Of a stretch of DNA of 64,000 nucleotides, positions 35,681 to 43,833 are shown piece by piece. The notes beneath the pieces were generated by a model that did no database searches, had not been told where the DNA came from, and worked only from the letters and a program-made list of their open reading frames with translations. The position numbers and the translations under genes are program-made. Each line of letters begins with the position of its first letter. Positions within the stretch are counted from its first letter, which is position 1. Origin of the DNA: Thalassobius vesicularis (lineage in GTDB: Bacteria; Pseudomonadota; Alphaproteobacteria; Rhodobacterales; Rhodobacteraceae); assembly GCF_004799325.1 (NCBI RefSeq), contig NZ_SSMD01000006.1:1-64000 (forward strand). The letters run 5' to 3'.

Positions 35681-36088
35681 TTACTCGGCGGCCTTCTGTT
35701 TGCTCTTGAGCGAGACGATCATCTTTTCGCCCCAGCCCATCTGTTCCTTCAGCTCCTCGATGGCTTCGTTCAGCTCATCGCGTTGCCGCTCCATGTCGCG
35801 CAGACGGTCCTGCGCCACTTCAAAGGTCCGCTCCAGCTGGGTCAGCTGGGCATCCCCCATATTGTACAGATCCAGCAGCTGCCGGATCTCCTCGAGGCTG
35901 AAGCCAAAACGCTTGCCCCGCAGGATCAGTTTCAGACGGCCACGATCGCGGTGCGTGAACAGTCGCTTCTGGCCTTCGCGGATCGGGAACAGCAGTTCCT
36001 TCGCCTCGTAGAAACGCAGGGTGCGCGGGGTCACGTCGAACGCGTCGCACATCTCGCGGATCGTCATCGTTTCTTTCGTCACAGTCAT
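35681..36088 (-). CDS. MerR-family transcriptional regulator (acyl-CoA metabolism type)
   Basis: A 135-residue regulator with an N-terminal winged helix ('IREMCDAFDVTPRTLRFYEA', residues about 10-29) and a C-terminal coiled coil ('DRLRDMERQRDELNEAIEEL'). It lacks metal-binding cysteines. It resembles LiuR-type MerR proteins that control branched-chain and fatty acid breakdown. A very strong ribosome site (GGAGGGAAGGAA) abuts the ATG at 36088. It sits directly upstream of the acyl-CoA dehydrogenase, and the intergenic DNA upstream is full of TGACGT hexamers, likely its operators. Confidence 0.88.
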   Translation of the reverse strand: MTVTKETMTIREMCDAFDVTPRTLRFYEAKELLFPIREGQKRLFTHRDRGRLKLILRGKRFGFSLEEIRQLLDLYNMGDAQLTQLERTFEVAQDRLRDMERQRDELNEAIEELKEQMGWGEKMIVSLKSKQKAAE

Positions 36089-36156
36089 TTCCTTCCCTCC
36101 GAAGGTTGAACGGATGGACAAGAATTGCGGTGCCTTGATTTTGGTTACAACAGAAA

Positions 36157-36255
36157 TTGACGTTGACGTAACCGGTACGTCACGTCACTTTTTCGTTGAC
36201 GTAAGATCACACAAGGTAACCCGGCGGAAAGCGCAATTTCCTTTCGTTACGTCAC
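36157..36255 (-). promoter_or_regulatory. Cluster of six TGACGT/ACGTCA hexamers, candidate MerR operators
   Basis: Hexamers TGACGT at 36158, 36164 and 36197 and ACGTCA at 36177, 36182 and 36249 fall within 100 bp. Extended forms are TTTCGTTGACGTAAG (36191-36205) and TTTCGTTACGTCAC (36242-36255). By chance a hexamer on either strand is expected far less than once here. The cluster lies between two merR genes, upstream of merR-acyl-CoA dehydrogenase. Confidence 0.72.
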
Positions 36256-36273
36256 ATTGCGAAAAAGAAAAAA

Positions 36274-36298
36274 GGCGGGGAAATCCCCGCCCTTTTTT
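36274..36298 (-). terminator. Terminator of the second merR gene
   Basis: Stem GGCGGGGA / TCCCCGCC with a short loop, with A-rich DNA on its left and T-rich on its right. Read leftwards from the 36316 gene it is followed by TTTTTTCTTTTT, so it works on the - strand; the T-run to the right would also serve the other strand. Confidence 0.88.
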
Positions 36299-36315
36299 CC
36301 GCAAATTTCAGGCGA

Positions 36316-36690
36316 TCACATCGCCTTCAGCGCTTCGGATGTCTCGTCGCGCGACCGGGTCAGTTCCAGAATCGCTTCGTCCAGTTGGCGGCGTTGTTCG
36401 GCCAGTTCTTCCAGCTGACGGCTGGCGCTGGCGACCCAGGCCTCCATCTGTGCCTTGGACCCCTGCTTGTCGTAGATCAGCAGCCACTGGCGGATGCCTT
36501 CCAGCGAGTAACCCCATTTGCGGCCTCGCAAAATCAGGGTCATGCGGGCCATTTCGCGCGGCCCGTAGAACCGTGACCGGCCTTCGCGCTGAGGCTGAAG
36601 CAGCTCAATATACTCGTAATATCGCAGGGTGCGCGGGGTCACGTCGAACTTGGCGCACATTTCTTTAAAGGTCAGTCGTTTCTCGGACAT
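36316..36690 (-). CDS. Second MerR-family regulator, paralogue of the neighbouring one
   Basis: A 124-residue MerR protein: helix-turn-helix 'FKEMCAKFDVTPRTLRYYEY' and a coiled-coil dimerisation helix ('ASRQLEELAEQRRQLDEAIL'). It is clearly similar to the 35681 protein over the DNA-binding region (both have 'EMC..FDVTPRTLR.YE' and 'LILRG...G.SLE.IRQ'), so the pair arose by duplication. It has its own terminator. A further site, TTTCCTTACGTCAAT at 36754-36768, lies upstream of it and suggests auto- or cross-regulation. Confidence 0.87.
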   Translation of the reverse strand: MSEKRLTFKEMCAKFDVTPRTLRYYEYIELLQPQREGRSRFYGPREMARMTLILRGRKWGYSLEGIRQWLLIYDKQGSKAQMEAWVASASRQLEELAEQRRQLDEAILELTRSRDETSEALKAM

Positions 36691-36753
36691 TTCGGGTCGT
36701 TGCTTGGTTGCGTGGGCGCAGTCTGCAACATACGGACCCGCTTTGACCAGCCC

Positions 36754-36768
36754 CTTTCCTTACGTCAA
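36754..36768 (-). promoter_or_regulatory. Candidate MerR operator upstream of the second merR gene
   Basis: TTTCCTTACGTCAAT shares TTTC-TTACGTCA with the site at 36242. It lies 64 bp before the 36690 start, where an autoregulatory site would be expected. Confidence 0.5.
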
Positions 36769-36786
36769 TGCTGCAGAGCAACATCG

Positions 36787-37932
36787 TCAGGGCGTCATGA
36801 AGCCCGGCGCCAGAAAGTAGAACCCGTAGGCGACGATAACAGCCGGCACCGCCGACACCACCGTCGCCAGCATCGCCGTCCGCGGGCTAAGCGCAATGGC
36901 GGGGAACAGGGCGTCTCCGTCGTTGGAAATCGCGTTCCCGATCAGCGCCGAGAAAGGCAGCGCGCCGTTCAGATACAGCGTCGTCACCAGAACCTGCGGC
37001 CCGCATCCCGGCACGAATCCGATCAGGATCCCGATCAGCGGCAGCAGGGGGGCAACGGTCTGGAACGCCGACTGCAGGTCCAGCCCCGCAAAGGTCACCA
37101 TATAGTCGTACAGCAGGTAGGCCCCGATCACCCAGACCGAGATAAAGTTGGTCTCTTCGGCCATCCGGGTCACCGGCGCGTCCTGCGCGTTGGTCATCGC
37201 CTCCAGCGGCGAGGTCAGCCAGATCCACAGCCCGATCGCGGTGCCGCCCAGCCCGATCACGCTCAGCACTTCGGTCGGCGTGTTGTCGTACAGCGGCGAC
37301 TGGATCAGTTGCAGAACGCCCAGCACGAACCCCGGAACCACGGCAGCCAGAAAGGCCAGATCACGGCCCCGCAACGCTCCGATCCGGGTCGGCATCGCGC
37401 AACCGCCGCCATAGGCCGTGGGCGGCAGAATGCGCAGCGCATCCACGATCCACCCCGAGGCGATTCCCACCGCAAAGGACAACGGCAGCACCACGGCCGC
37501 CGCTTCGGGACGGGTTGCGATCAAAAGGAACGCAGCGTCACCCATCGTGGCCGTCAGAGTCGCCACGACCGCGCCAAACCCGACATTGCCCGAGGCATAG
37601 GCCGCCACCACGACGACCGCCCCGCCGCAGCCGGGGGTCGCCCCCAACGCGGCCGCAATCGGCACCTGTGCCCATTTCGCGCCGTTCAGAACGCTCCCGA
37701 TATCAAAGCGAAACAGCCGCTCGGCCCCGTAAAACAACAGCAGGGTGGCCGCAACGAACACCGAAACCTGGAAATAGGCGTCCAGCATCAGCTCGCGCGT
37801 CAGACCGCCCAATTCACCCGGTGCCAGCGCCAGGACCAGCAGCAGCAGCGCATAGGGCAGCCTGCGCGCACGGAACGGGCCCAGGAAACCGGGCTGAAAA
37901 CTGGCAGGGGCGTGGGTGTCGAGTTGTGTCAT
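36787..37932 (-). CDS. Putative manganese/heavy-metal exporter, 10-TM (ArsP_2-like) family
   Basis: A 381-residue polytopic membrane protein with about ten helices arranged as two halves. Each half carries a conserved P-G-C-G motif ('GATPGCGGAVVVVAAY' near 94 and 'GFVPGCGPQVLVTTLYLNGA' near 305), with cysteines that could bind metal. 'GNAISNDGDALFPAIAL' follows the second. I recognise this as the putative 10-TM manganese transporter family. ATG 37932 is preferred to a longer frame. A Fur/Mur-like box lies just upstream. Transport direction and metal are inferred from the family. Confidence 0.72.
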   Translation of the reverse strand: MTQLDTHAPASFQPGFLGPFRARRLPYALLLLVLALAPGELGGLTRELMLDAYFQVSVFVAATLLLFYGAERLFRFDIGSVLNGAKWAQVPIAAALGATPGCGGAVVVVAAYASGNVGFGAVVATLTATMGDAAFLLIATRPEAAAVVLPLSFAVGIASGWIVDALRILPPTAYGGGCAMPTRIGALRGRDLAFLAAVVPGFVLGVLQLIQSPLYDNTPTEVLSVIGLGGTAIGLWIWLTSPLEAMTNAQDAPVTRMAEETNFISVWVIGAYLLYDYMVTFAGLDLQSAFQTVAPLLPLIGILIGFVPGCGPQVLVTTLYLNGALPFSALIGNAISNDGDALFPAIALSPRTAMLATVVSAVPAVIVAYGFYFLAPGFMTP

Positions 37933-37946
37933 GACACGGATACTTA

Positions 37947-37961
37947 TGAGAATGGTTCGCA
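37947..37961 (-). promoter_or_regulatory. Candidate Fur/Mur-type box
   Basis: TGAGAATGGTTCGCA is a 7-1-7 imperfect palindrome: the left arm TGAGAAT is a perfect Fur half-site, and the right arm matches it at 5 of 7 positions. It lies 15 bp before the metal transporter start. Mur, the manganese-sensing Fur homologue of Rhodobacterales, is the likely reader. Confidence 0.45.
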
Positions 37962-38044
37962 ATTGCAAGAACAAACCCTTGCGCTCCTACCCTGTTGGGC
38001 GGAATAGATAGGGAAATGCACAGGTTTCAGGCGCGGAGGCAGAT

Positions 38045-38473
38045 TTGGCTGCAGACAAGACCACGATCGCGAAGCAATTCATCTCGGCGATTCCCCACGC
38101 AAAGGCGCTGGGGATGGAATTCACCAAGATCGAGAGTGGCGTGGCCGAGATGCGCATGCCCTATGACGAGCGGTTCGTCGGTGATCCCAAGACGGGCGTG
38201 ATCCACGGCGGTGCTGTCTCGGCCCTGCTGGACACCACCTGCGGCGCGGCCGTGATGAGCCACCCCAAGGCCCCCGGTGGCACCGCCACCATCGACCTGC
38301 GGATCGACTACATGCGCGCCGCGACGCCGGGTCAGGCCCTGCGCACCCGCGCCCATTGCTACCGCATCACCAAGAACGTCGCCTTTGTCCGCGCCGAGGC
38401 ACTGGATGACGATGACGAGGTGCCCGTCGCCACCGCCGCCGGCGCCTTCACCGTCGAGGGGTTGACGCAATGA
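38045..38473 (+). CDS. PaaI-family hotdog-fold thioesterase
   Basis: A 142-residue hotdog-fold acyl-CoA thioesterase. The conserved core is 'GVIHGGAVSALLDTTCGAAV' near residue 57, with the catalytic-type Asp/Thr in the central helix, and the second half is 'ATIDLRIDYMRAATPG'. The start is TTG at 38045, supported by GGAGG 5 bases upstream. It overlaps the next thioesterase gene by 4 bases (ATGA). Substrate not determined. Confidence 0.87.
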   Translation: MAADKTTIAKQFISAIPHAKALGMEFTKIESGVAEMRMPYDERFVGDPKTGVIHGGAVSALLDTTCGAAVMSHPKAPGGTATIDLRIDYMRAATPGQALRTRAHCYRITKNVAFVRAEALDDDDEVPVATAAGAFTVEGLTQ

Positions 38474-38982
38474 GCCCCAGCAAGCGCCCCGAACCCGTCC
38501 AGATCGTCAAGCAGCGCCGCGATGCGGCCCTGAACGCGCTGGTCCACGGCGTCCCCTACATCAAGTTCCTCGGGATCGAGTTCGACCGCCGCGGAGACGA
38601 GCTGACCGCAGTCTTGCCGTTCTCGGAAAAGCTGATCGGCAACCCGTTCCTGCCCGCGATCCACGGTGGCGTGACCGCCGCGTTCCTCGAGGTGACGGCG
38701 ATCATCGGCCTCAGCTGGGCCTACCTGTGGGACGACATCGAAAGCGGCAAATTCGATGCCGAGCGTCTGGTCTCGGGCGATTTGCCCCTGCTGCCCAAGA
38801 CCATCGACTTCACCGTTGATTACCTGCGCTCGGGCCTGCCGCGTGACGCCTATGCGCGCGCGCAGATCAACCGCTCGGGCCGTCGCTACGCCAGCGTCCA
38901 TGTCGAGGCATGGCAGGACAACCGCCACCGCGCGTTTGCACAAGGCACAGGCCATTTCCTGATGCCGCAATCAAATGGCTGA
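38470..38982 (+). CDS. Second PaaI-family thioesterase
   Basis: A 170-residue hotdog-fold protein with 'PAIHGGVTAAFLEVTAIIGL' near residue 61 and 'TIDFTVDYLRSGLPRDAYAR' near 117. It is a divergent paralogue of the preceding gene with a longer central insertion. Tight coupling (ATGA upstream, 8-base overlap with the MATE gene downstream) suggests the two may form a heteromer or act on related acyl-CoAs. Confidence 0.85.
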   Translation: MSPSKRPEPVQIVKQRRDAALNALVHGVPYIKFLGIEFDRRGDELTAVLPFSEKLIGNPFLPAIHGGVTAAFLEVTAIIGLSWAYLWDDIESGKFDAERLVSGDLPLLPKTIDFTVDYLRSGLPRDAYARAQINRSGRRYASVHVEAWQDNRHRAFAQGTGHFLMPQSNG

Positions 38983-40306
38983 GGCCGGTCTGGCCAATCA
39001 GATCACGCATCGCAGGGTTCTGAAAATCGCCCTGCCGATCGTTTTGTCCAACGCCACGGTCCCGATCCTCGGGGCCGTCGATACCGGCGTGGTTGGCCAG
39101 CTGGGTCAAGCCGCCCCCATCGGCGCGGTTGGCGTCGGTGCGGTCGTGCTGACCGGGATCTACTGGATCTTCGGCTTTCTGCGCATGGGCACCACCGGCC
39201 TGACCTCGCAGGCGGTCGGAGCTGGCCAGAGCGGAGAGGTCGCGGCCCTGCTGACCCGCGCCCTGCTGATCGCCGCCGCCGCTGGGCTGGGCATCATCGC
39301 CCTGCAACTGCCGATCTTCTGGGCCGCGTTCCAGCTGTCCCCCGCCTCGGCCGAGGTCGAGGGGCTGGCCCGCGACTACATGCAAATCCGCATCTTCAGC
39401 GCCCCCGCCGCCATCGCCATGTACGGCGTCACCGGCTGGCTGATCGCGCAAGAGCGTACCCGCGCCGTGCTGGCCATCCAGCTGTGGACCAACGGCGTGA
39501 ACATCCTGCTGGACCTGTGGTTCGTGCTGGGGCTGGGTTGGGGCGTTCAGGGCGTGGCGATGGCCACCTTCTGCGCCGAATGGACGGGTCTGGCGCTGGC
39601 CCTGTGGTTCTGCCGCGCCGCCTTTGCCGTTCCCGCCTGGCGCGACTGGCCCCGCGTGTTCGACCGGGCCAAGCTGACGCATATGATGTCGGTGAACACG
39701 GACATCCTGCTGCGCTCCTTGCTGCTGCAGGCGATCTTCATGTCCTTCCTGCTGATGGGCGCAAAATTCGGCGACGACGTTCTCGCCGCCAACCAGGTCC
39801 TGCTGCAATTCCTCTACATCACCGCCTACGCGCTGGACGGCTTCGCCTTCGGGGCCGAGGCGCTGGTCGGTCAGGCGCTGGGTGCCCGCAACCGCGCGGC
39901 CCTGCGGCGCGGGGCTGCCCTGTCCAGCATGTGGGGGGCAGGGGTGTCGCTGGGTCTGGGGCTGATCTTTGCGCTGGCGGGCGGGCAAATCATCGACCTG
40001 ATGACCACCGCCGAGGGCGTCCGCGCCGACGCCCGTGTCTTTCTGATCTACATGGTGCTGGCACCGCTGGCGGGTTCGGCCAGTTGGATGTTGGACGGCA
40101 TCTTTATCGGCGCAACCCGCGCGCGCGACATGCGCAACATGATGGCCGTCAGCTTCGTGATCTACCTCGTGTCGCTGGCCGCCCTTGTGCCGGTCTTCGG
40201 CAATCACGGCCTGTGGATCGCGCTGCTGATCTCGTTCGTCGCACGGGGGCTGACGCTGTTCGTCCGCTACCCCGCGCTCGAGGCCGAGGCCGATCGCCCC
40301 GCGTGA
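38975..40306 (+). CDS. MATE-family multidrug/metabolite exporter (DinF-like)
   Basis: A 443-residue membrane protein with twelve predicted helices in two homologous halves. Conserved MATE landmarks include 'ILGAVDTGVVGQLGQAAPIG' near residue 30 and 'LDGFAFGAEALVGQALGARN' near 287. MATE exporters use Na+ or H+ gradients to expel drugs, siderophores or organic cations. It overlaps the preceding thioesterase by 8 bases, forming a three-gene operon. Confidence 0.9.
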   Translation: MAEAGLANQITHRRVLKIALPIVLSNATVPILGAVDTGVVGQLGQAAPIGAVGVGAVVLTGIYWIFGFLRMGTTGLTSQAVGAGQSGEVAALLTRALLIAAAAGLGIIALQLPIFWAAFQLSPASAEVEGLARDYMQIRIFSAPAAIAMYGVTGWLIAQERTRAVLAIQLWTNGVNILLDLWFVLGLGWGVQGVAMATFCAEWTGLALALWFCRAAFAVPAWRDWPRVFDRAKLTHMMSVNTDILLRSLLLQAIFMSFLLMGAKFGDDVLAANQVLLQFLYITAYALDGFAFGAEALVGQALGARNRAALRRGAALSSMWGAGVSLGLGLIFALAGGQIIDLMTTAEGVRADARVFLIYMVLAPLAGSASWMLDGIFIGATRARDMRNMMAVSFVIYLVSLAALVPVFGNHGLWIALLISFVARGLTLFVRYPALEAEADRPA

Positions 40307-40337
40307 CCGAACCCGCCCATCAGGGCGGGCGCGTGGC

Positions 40338-40673
40338 TCACAAGATCTCCAGCACCGCCTCGGGCGGACGTCCCAAAGCGGCCTTGCCATTGGCAAAGAC
40401 CACGGGGCGCTCGATCAGACGCGGATGGGTGGCCATCGCGGCCAGAAGCGCGTCCTCGGGGCTGTCCTTGCTCAGGCCCAGCTCCTTGAACTCGGCCTCC
40501 TTGGTGCGCACCATCTGGATCACCGGCAGCCCCAGCGCCGCCTGTGCCGCGCGCAGCTCCTCGACCGAGGGCGCGTCCTCCAGATACAGCCGCACCGTCA
40601 CGTCGCGCCCCTCCAGCAGGGCCAGCGTCTGACGCGATTTCGAGCAGCGCGGGTTGTGCCAGATCGTAATCAC
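40338..40673 (-). CDS. arsC: ArsC-family arsenate reductase (Spx/ArsC fold)
   Basis: A 111-residue protein with the catalytic Cys at residue 10 ('[17 protein letters not shown]') and the conserved arginine region '[17 protein letters not shown]' near 82. It reduces arsenate to arsenite with glutathione/glutaredoxin; some members have other roles. It is cotranscribed with pyrD (4-base overlap) rather than with other ars genes, so detoxification is not assured. Confidence 0.85.
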   Translation of the reverse strand: MITIWHNPRCSKSRQTLALLEGRDVTVRLYLEDAPSVEELRAAQAALGLPVIQMVRTKEAEFKELGLSKDSPEDALLAAMATHPRLIERPVVFANGKAALGRPPEAVLEIL

Positions 40674-41728
40674 AGCCAGTCCTCCCGTCCGGTGCCGACC
40701 GCATCGGCGACATTGGCAAAGCCGTCACGCGCCAGCAGCTTGTCCAGCCCGCGCGCGATCTCGGCCCCCAGTCCCAGCCCCTGATACACCAGCGCGGTGT
40801 ACAGCTGCACGGCCGATGCCCCGGCGCGGATCTTGGCATAGGCATCCTCGGCCGAGGAAATCCCGCCCACGCCGATGATCGGCAGCTTGCCTTCGGTCAG
40901 GGCCGACAGGCGCGCCAGAACGCGGGTCGATTTCTCGAACAGCGGCGCGCCGGACAGACCGCCCGTTTCGCCCTTGTGCGCGTTGATCAGCCCGTCGCGC
41001 GACAGCGTGGTGTTGGTCGCGATCACCGCGTCGATGCCCGAGGTCAGCGCGACCTCGGCCACGTCTTCCAGCTCGGCCGGCGACAGATCGGGCGCGATCT
41101 TCAGGAACACCGGGATCGGCCGCTGCAACGCGCCGCGCGCCGTGATCACCCCGGCCAGCAAGGCCGAAAGCGCCTCTTTGCCCTGCAGGTCCCGCAGCTT
41201 CTCGGTGTTGGGCGAGGACACGTTCACCGTCGCGAAATCCAGGTAGGGCCCGCAATGGGTCAGCACCTTGGCAAAATCGGCGGCGCGGTCGTCGCTGTCC
41301 TTGTTGGCCCCCAGGTTCAGCCCCAGCACCATGTCGCGCGGACGCTGCGCCAGACGAGCGCCGATCGCCTCCATCCCTTCGTTGTTGAAGCCGAAGCGGT
41401 TGATCGCGGCGCGGTCCTCGCTCAGGCGGAACAGGCGCGGGCGCGGGTTGCCGGGCTGCGGGCGGGGCGTTGCGGCCCCCACCTCGATGAACCCGAACCC
41501 CGCGCGCGACAGTGGGGCCAGCACCTGCGCGTTCTTGTCGAACCCCGCGGCCAGACCCACCGGGTTGGCCATAGTTAGCCCCGCCACCGTGGTGCGCAGC
41601 CGGTCCGACGTCACCAGCCCCGCCAGCGGGGCCGCGCCGATCTGCAGCGCCTTGATCGCCAGGCCATGCGCCGTCTCGGGGTCAACCTTATGCAGAGCCA
41701 GAAGGCCCAGTTTCTCCAGCGGGGTCAT
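40670..41728 (-). CDS. pyrD: Dihydroorotate dehydrogenase (quinone), class 2
   Basis: This 352-residue membrane-associated flavoprotein oxidises dihydroorotate to orotate in pyrimidine synthesis, passing electrons to quinone. Landmarks: '[20 protein letters not shown]' near residue 55, '[20 protein letters not shown]' near 79, '[17 protein letters not shown]' near 170 with the catalytic Ser, and '[20 protein letters not shown]' near 292. The N-terminal extension is typical of class 2. Flanked by DUF952 and arsC with 4-base overlaps. Confidence 0.96.
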   Translation of the reverse strand: MTPLEKLGLLALHKVDPETAHGLAIKALQIGAAPLAGLVTSDRLRTTVAGLTMANPVGLAAGFDKNAQVLAPLSRAGFGFIEVGAATPRPQPGNPRPRLFRLSEDRAAINRFGFNNEGMEAIGARLAQRPRDMVLGLNLGANKDSDDRAADFAKVLTHCGPYLDFATVNVSSPNTEKLRDLQGKEALSALLAGVITARGALQRPIPVFLKIAPDLSPAELEDVAEVALTSGIDAVIATNTTLSRDGLINAHKGETGGLSGAPLFEKSTRVLARLSALTEGKLPIIGVGGISSAEDAYAKIRAGASAVQLYTALVYQGLGLGAEIARGLDKLLARDGFANVADAVGTGREDWL

Positions 41729-42063
41729 GCGATGCCTTTCGGGAATTGGTGGGTGCCGCCAACCAGAGGCAGCGGTTCATGCCAGGCGATATCGTCCATT
41801 CGCAGCGGGCGGTAAAGATGGGGAAACAACGCACCCCCGCGCGACGGTTCCCATTTCAGATCTTCGCCCAGGGTGTCCGCCTCCAGCGCCAGCAGCACCA
41901 GCCCGTCCTCGCCCGCGAAATGCTTGGCGGCGGTTTCGGCGGCCTGCGCGGCGGTCGAGAAATGCACGAACCCGTCCGCGATATCGACGGGGGCGCCTTG
42001 CGTGACGCCATCGGCCTGCAGCGCAGACCACTCTTCGGACCGGAAAATCTTGTATATCAGCAT
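41725..42063 (-). CDS. DUF952 family protein
   Basis: A 112-residue protein starting '[15 protein letters not shown]', with '[20 protein letters not shown]' near 27 and '[20 protein letters not shown]' near 80. I recognise this as DUF952, a small ADP-ribosyltransferase-fold-like family without established function, often next to pyrD in Rhodobacteraceae. The longer open frame upstream is not used. It is the first gene of the DUF952-pyrD-arsC operon. Confidence 0.78.
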   Translation of the reverse strand: MLIYKIFRSEEWSALQADGVTQGAPVDIADGFVHFSTAAQAAETAAKHFAGEDGLVLLALEADTLGEDLKWEPSRGGALFPHLYRPLRMDDIAWHEPLPLVGGTHQFPKGIA

Positions 42064-42171
42064 GGGCCCTCTGATGCCGCGCTGCTGCCGTGCGGTCAAG
42101 CCAGAAGGATTTTGACAGGTTCGGGATTCGGGTGCAGGCTGATCCGATAACAACCCAACAGGAGAGTTCCC

Positions 42172-43746
42172 ATGTTTGTCCGTTTTCTGGGCGGGCTCAG
42201 CGTATTGGCCCTTGGGGCCGGTATGGCGCAAGCCGAGTATTCCCTGACTATTCTACATACCAACGATTTCCACGCCCGGTTCGAGCCGATCAGCAAATAC
42301 GATTCCGGCTGCTCGGACGCCGACAATGCCGAAGGCAAATGCTTTGGCGGCACCGCGCGTCTGGTGACGGCCATTGCCGACGCCCGTGCGCGCTCGAACA
42401 ACGCGGTGTTGTTCGACGGCGGCGACCAGTTCCAGGGCACGCTGTTCTACACCTACTACAAGGGCAAGATGGCGGCCGAGTTCATGAACAAGCTGGGCTA
42501 TGACGCGATGACCGTGGGCAACCACGAATTCGACGACGGCCCCGAGGTGCTGCGCGGCTTCATGGATGCGGTCGGTTTCCCGGTGCTGATGTCGAACGCC
42601 GATGTCTCGGGCGAACCGACGCTGGCGGGCAAGCTGGCCAAATCCACGGTGATCGAGCGCGGCGGAGAGAAACTGGGCCTGATCGGCCTGACCCCGCAGG
42701 ACACCGATGAGCTGGCCAGCCCCGGCCCCAACATCATCTTCACCGACCCGGTCGGCGCCGTGCAGCAAGAGGTCGACGCCCTGACCGCGCAAGGCGTGAC
42801 CAAGATCATCGTGCTGTCTCACTCGGGCTATACCGTGGACAAACGCGTCGCGGCGGAAACCACCGGCGTGGATGTGATCGTGGGCGGGCATTCCAACACC
42901 TACCTGTCCAACACCTCGGACCGCGCCGAAGGGCCCTATCCCACGATGGTAGGCAACACGGCCATCGTCTCGGCCTACGCCTACGGCAAGTTCCTGGGAG
43001 AGCTGAACGTCACCTTCGACGACGCGGGCAACGTGGTGACGGCCACGGGCGAGCCGCTGATCATGGACGCCGCCGTGTCCGAGGACGCCCCCACCAAAGA
43101 GCGCATCGCCGAGCTGGCCAAACCGCTGGACGAAATCCGCAACAAGGTCGTGGCCGAAACCGCCCAGCCGATTGACGGCGCCAAGGGCAGCTGCCGCGCA
43201 GGCGAATGCGCGATGGGCAACCTTGTTGCCGACGCCATGCTGGACCGCGTGGCCGATCAGGGCATCCAGATCGCGCTGCAAAACGGCGGCGGTCTGCGGG
43301 CCTCGATCGACGCGGGGCCGGTGACGATGGGCGAAGTGCTGACCGTGCTGCCGTTCCAGAACACGCTGTCGACCTTCCAGGCCAAGGGCTCGACCGTGCT
43401 GGCCGCGCTGGAAAACGGCCTGTCGCAGATCGAGGAAGGCGCAGGCCGCTTCCCGCAGGTCGCCGGTCTGAAATTCACCTACGACCCCACCGCCGCCGCT
43501 GGCAGCCGCGTCGTCTCGGTCAAGGTGATGATGAACGGCGAATGGGCCGATCTGGACCCCGAGCACGTCTACGGCGTCGTGACCAACAACTACGTCCGCA
43601 ATGGTGGGGATGGCTACAAGGTACTGTCGACCGAAGGCATGAACGCCTACGATTTCGGCCCCGACCTGGCCGACGTGACGGCCGAGTATCTGGCCGCCAA
43701 GGGCCCCTACACGCCCTATCTGGATGGCCGGATCGTCGCGAAGTGA
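42172..43746 (+). CDS. Periplasmic 5'-nucleotidase / UDP-sugar hydrolase family protein
   Basis: A 524-residue secreted metallophosphoesterase. A signal peptide spans about residues 1-21 (cleavage after 'GMAQA'). The metal-binding motif is D32-F-H in 'LTILHTNDFHARFEP', the dimetal centre continues with 'FDGGDQFQGTLFY' and 'MTVGNHEFDDGPEVL', and the C-terminal nucleotidase substrate domain has 'ALQNGGGLRASIDAGPVTMG' near 365. It dephosphorylates extracellular nucleotides, feeding nucleoside uptake and the salvage enzymes encoded at 20-24 kb. Followed by a triple hairpin. Confidence 0.9.
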   Translation: MFVRFLGGLSVLALGAGMAQAEYSLTILHTNDFHARFEPISKYDSGCSDADNAEGKCFGGTARLVTAIADARARSNNAVLFDGGDQFQGTLFYTYYKGKMAAEFMNKLGYDAMTVGNHEFDDGPEVLRGFMDAVGFPVLMSNADVSGEPTLAGKLAKSTVIERGGEKLGLIGLTPQDTDELASPGPNIIFTDPVGAVQQEVDALTAQGVTKIIVLSHSGYTVDKRVAAETTGVDVIVGGHSNTYLSNTSDRAEGPYPTMVGNTAIVSAYAYGKFLGELNVTFDDAGNVVTATGEPLIMDAAVSEDAPTKERIAELAKPLDEIRNKVVAETAQPIDGAKGSCRAGECAMGNLVADAMLDRVADQGIQIALQNGGGLRASIDAGPVTMGEVLTVLPFQNTLSTFQAKGSTVLAALENGLSQIEEGAGRFPQVAGLKFTYDPTAAAGSRVVSVKVMMNGEWADLDPEHVYGVVTNNYVRNGGDGYKVLSTEGMNAYDFGPDLADVTAEYLAAKGPYTPYLDGRIVAK

Positions 43747-43751
43747 TCATG

Positions 43752-43826
43752 GGTCCGCGCCTCTGTCAGGGGCGCGGACCAAATTTCTTTCAAAGAAATT
43801 TGTCCGGAAAATTTCGAATTTTCCGG
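43752..43826. terminator. Three consecutive perfect hairpins between convergent genes
   Basis: Arms of 10 bp each pair perfectly at 43752-43761/43771-43780, 43781-43790/43792-43801 and 43804-43813/43817-43826, with loops of 9, 1 and 3 bases. They fill the gap between the nucleotidase stop and the convergent hydrolase stop. The second and third are AT-rich in part and could terminate transcription from both sides. Confidence 0.8.
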
Positions 43827-43833
43827 CGCCGCC

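Noticed and set aside
40338-40673. An arsenic resistance island.
   Set aside because: Only arsC is present, in an operon with pyrD; no arsR, arsB or acr3 is nearby.
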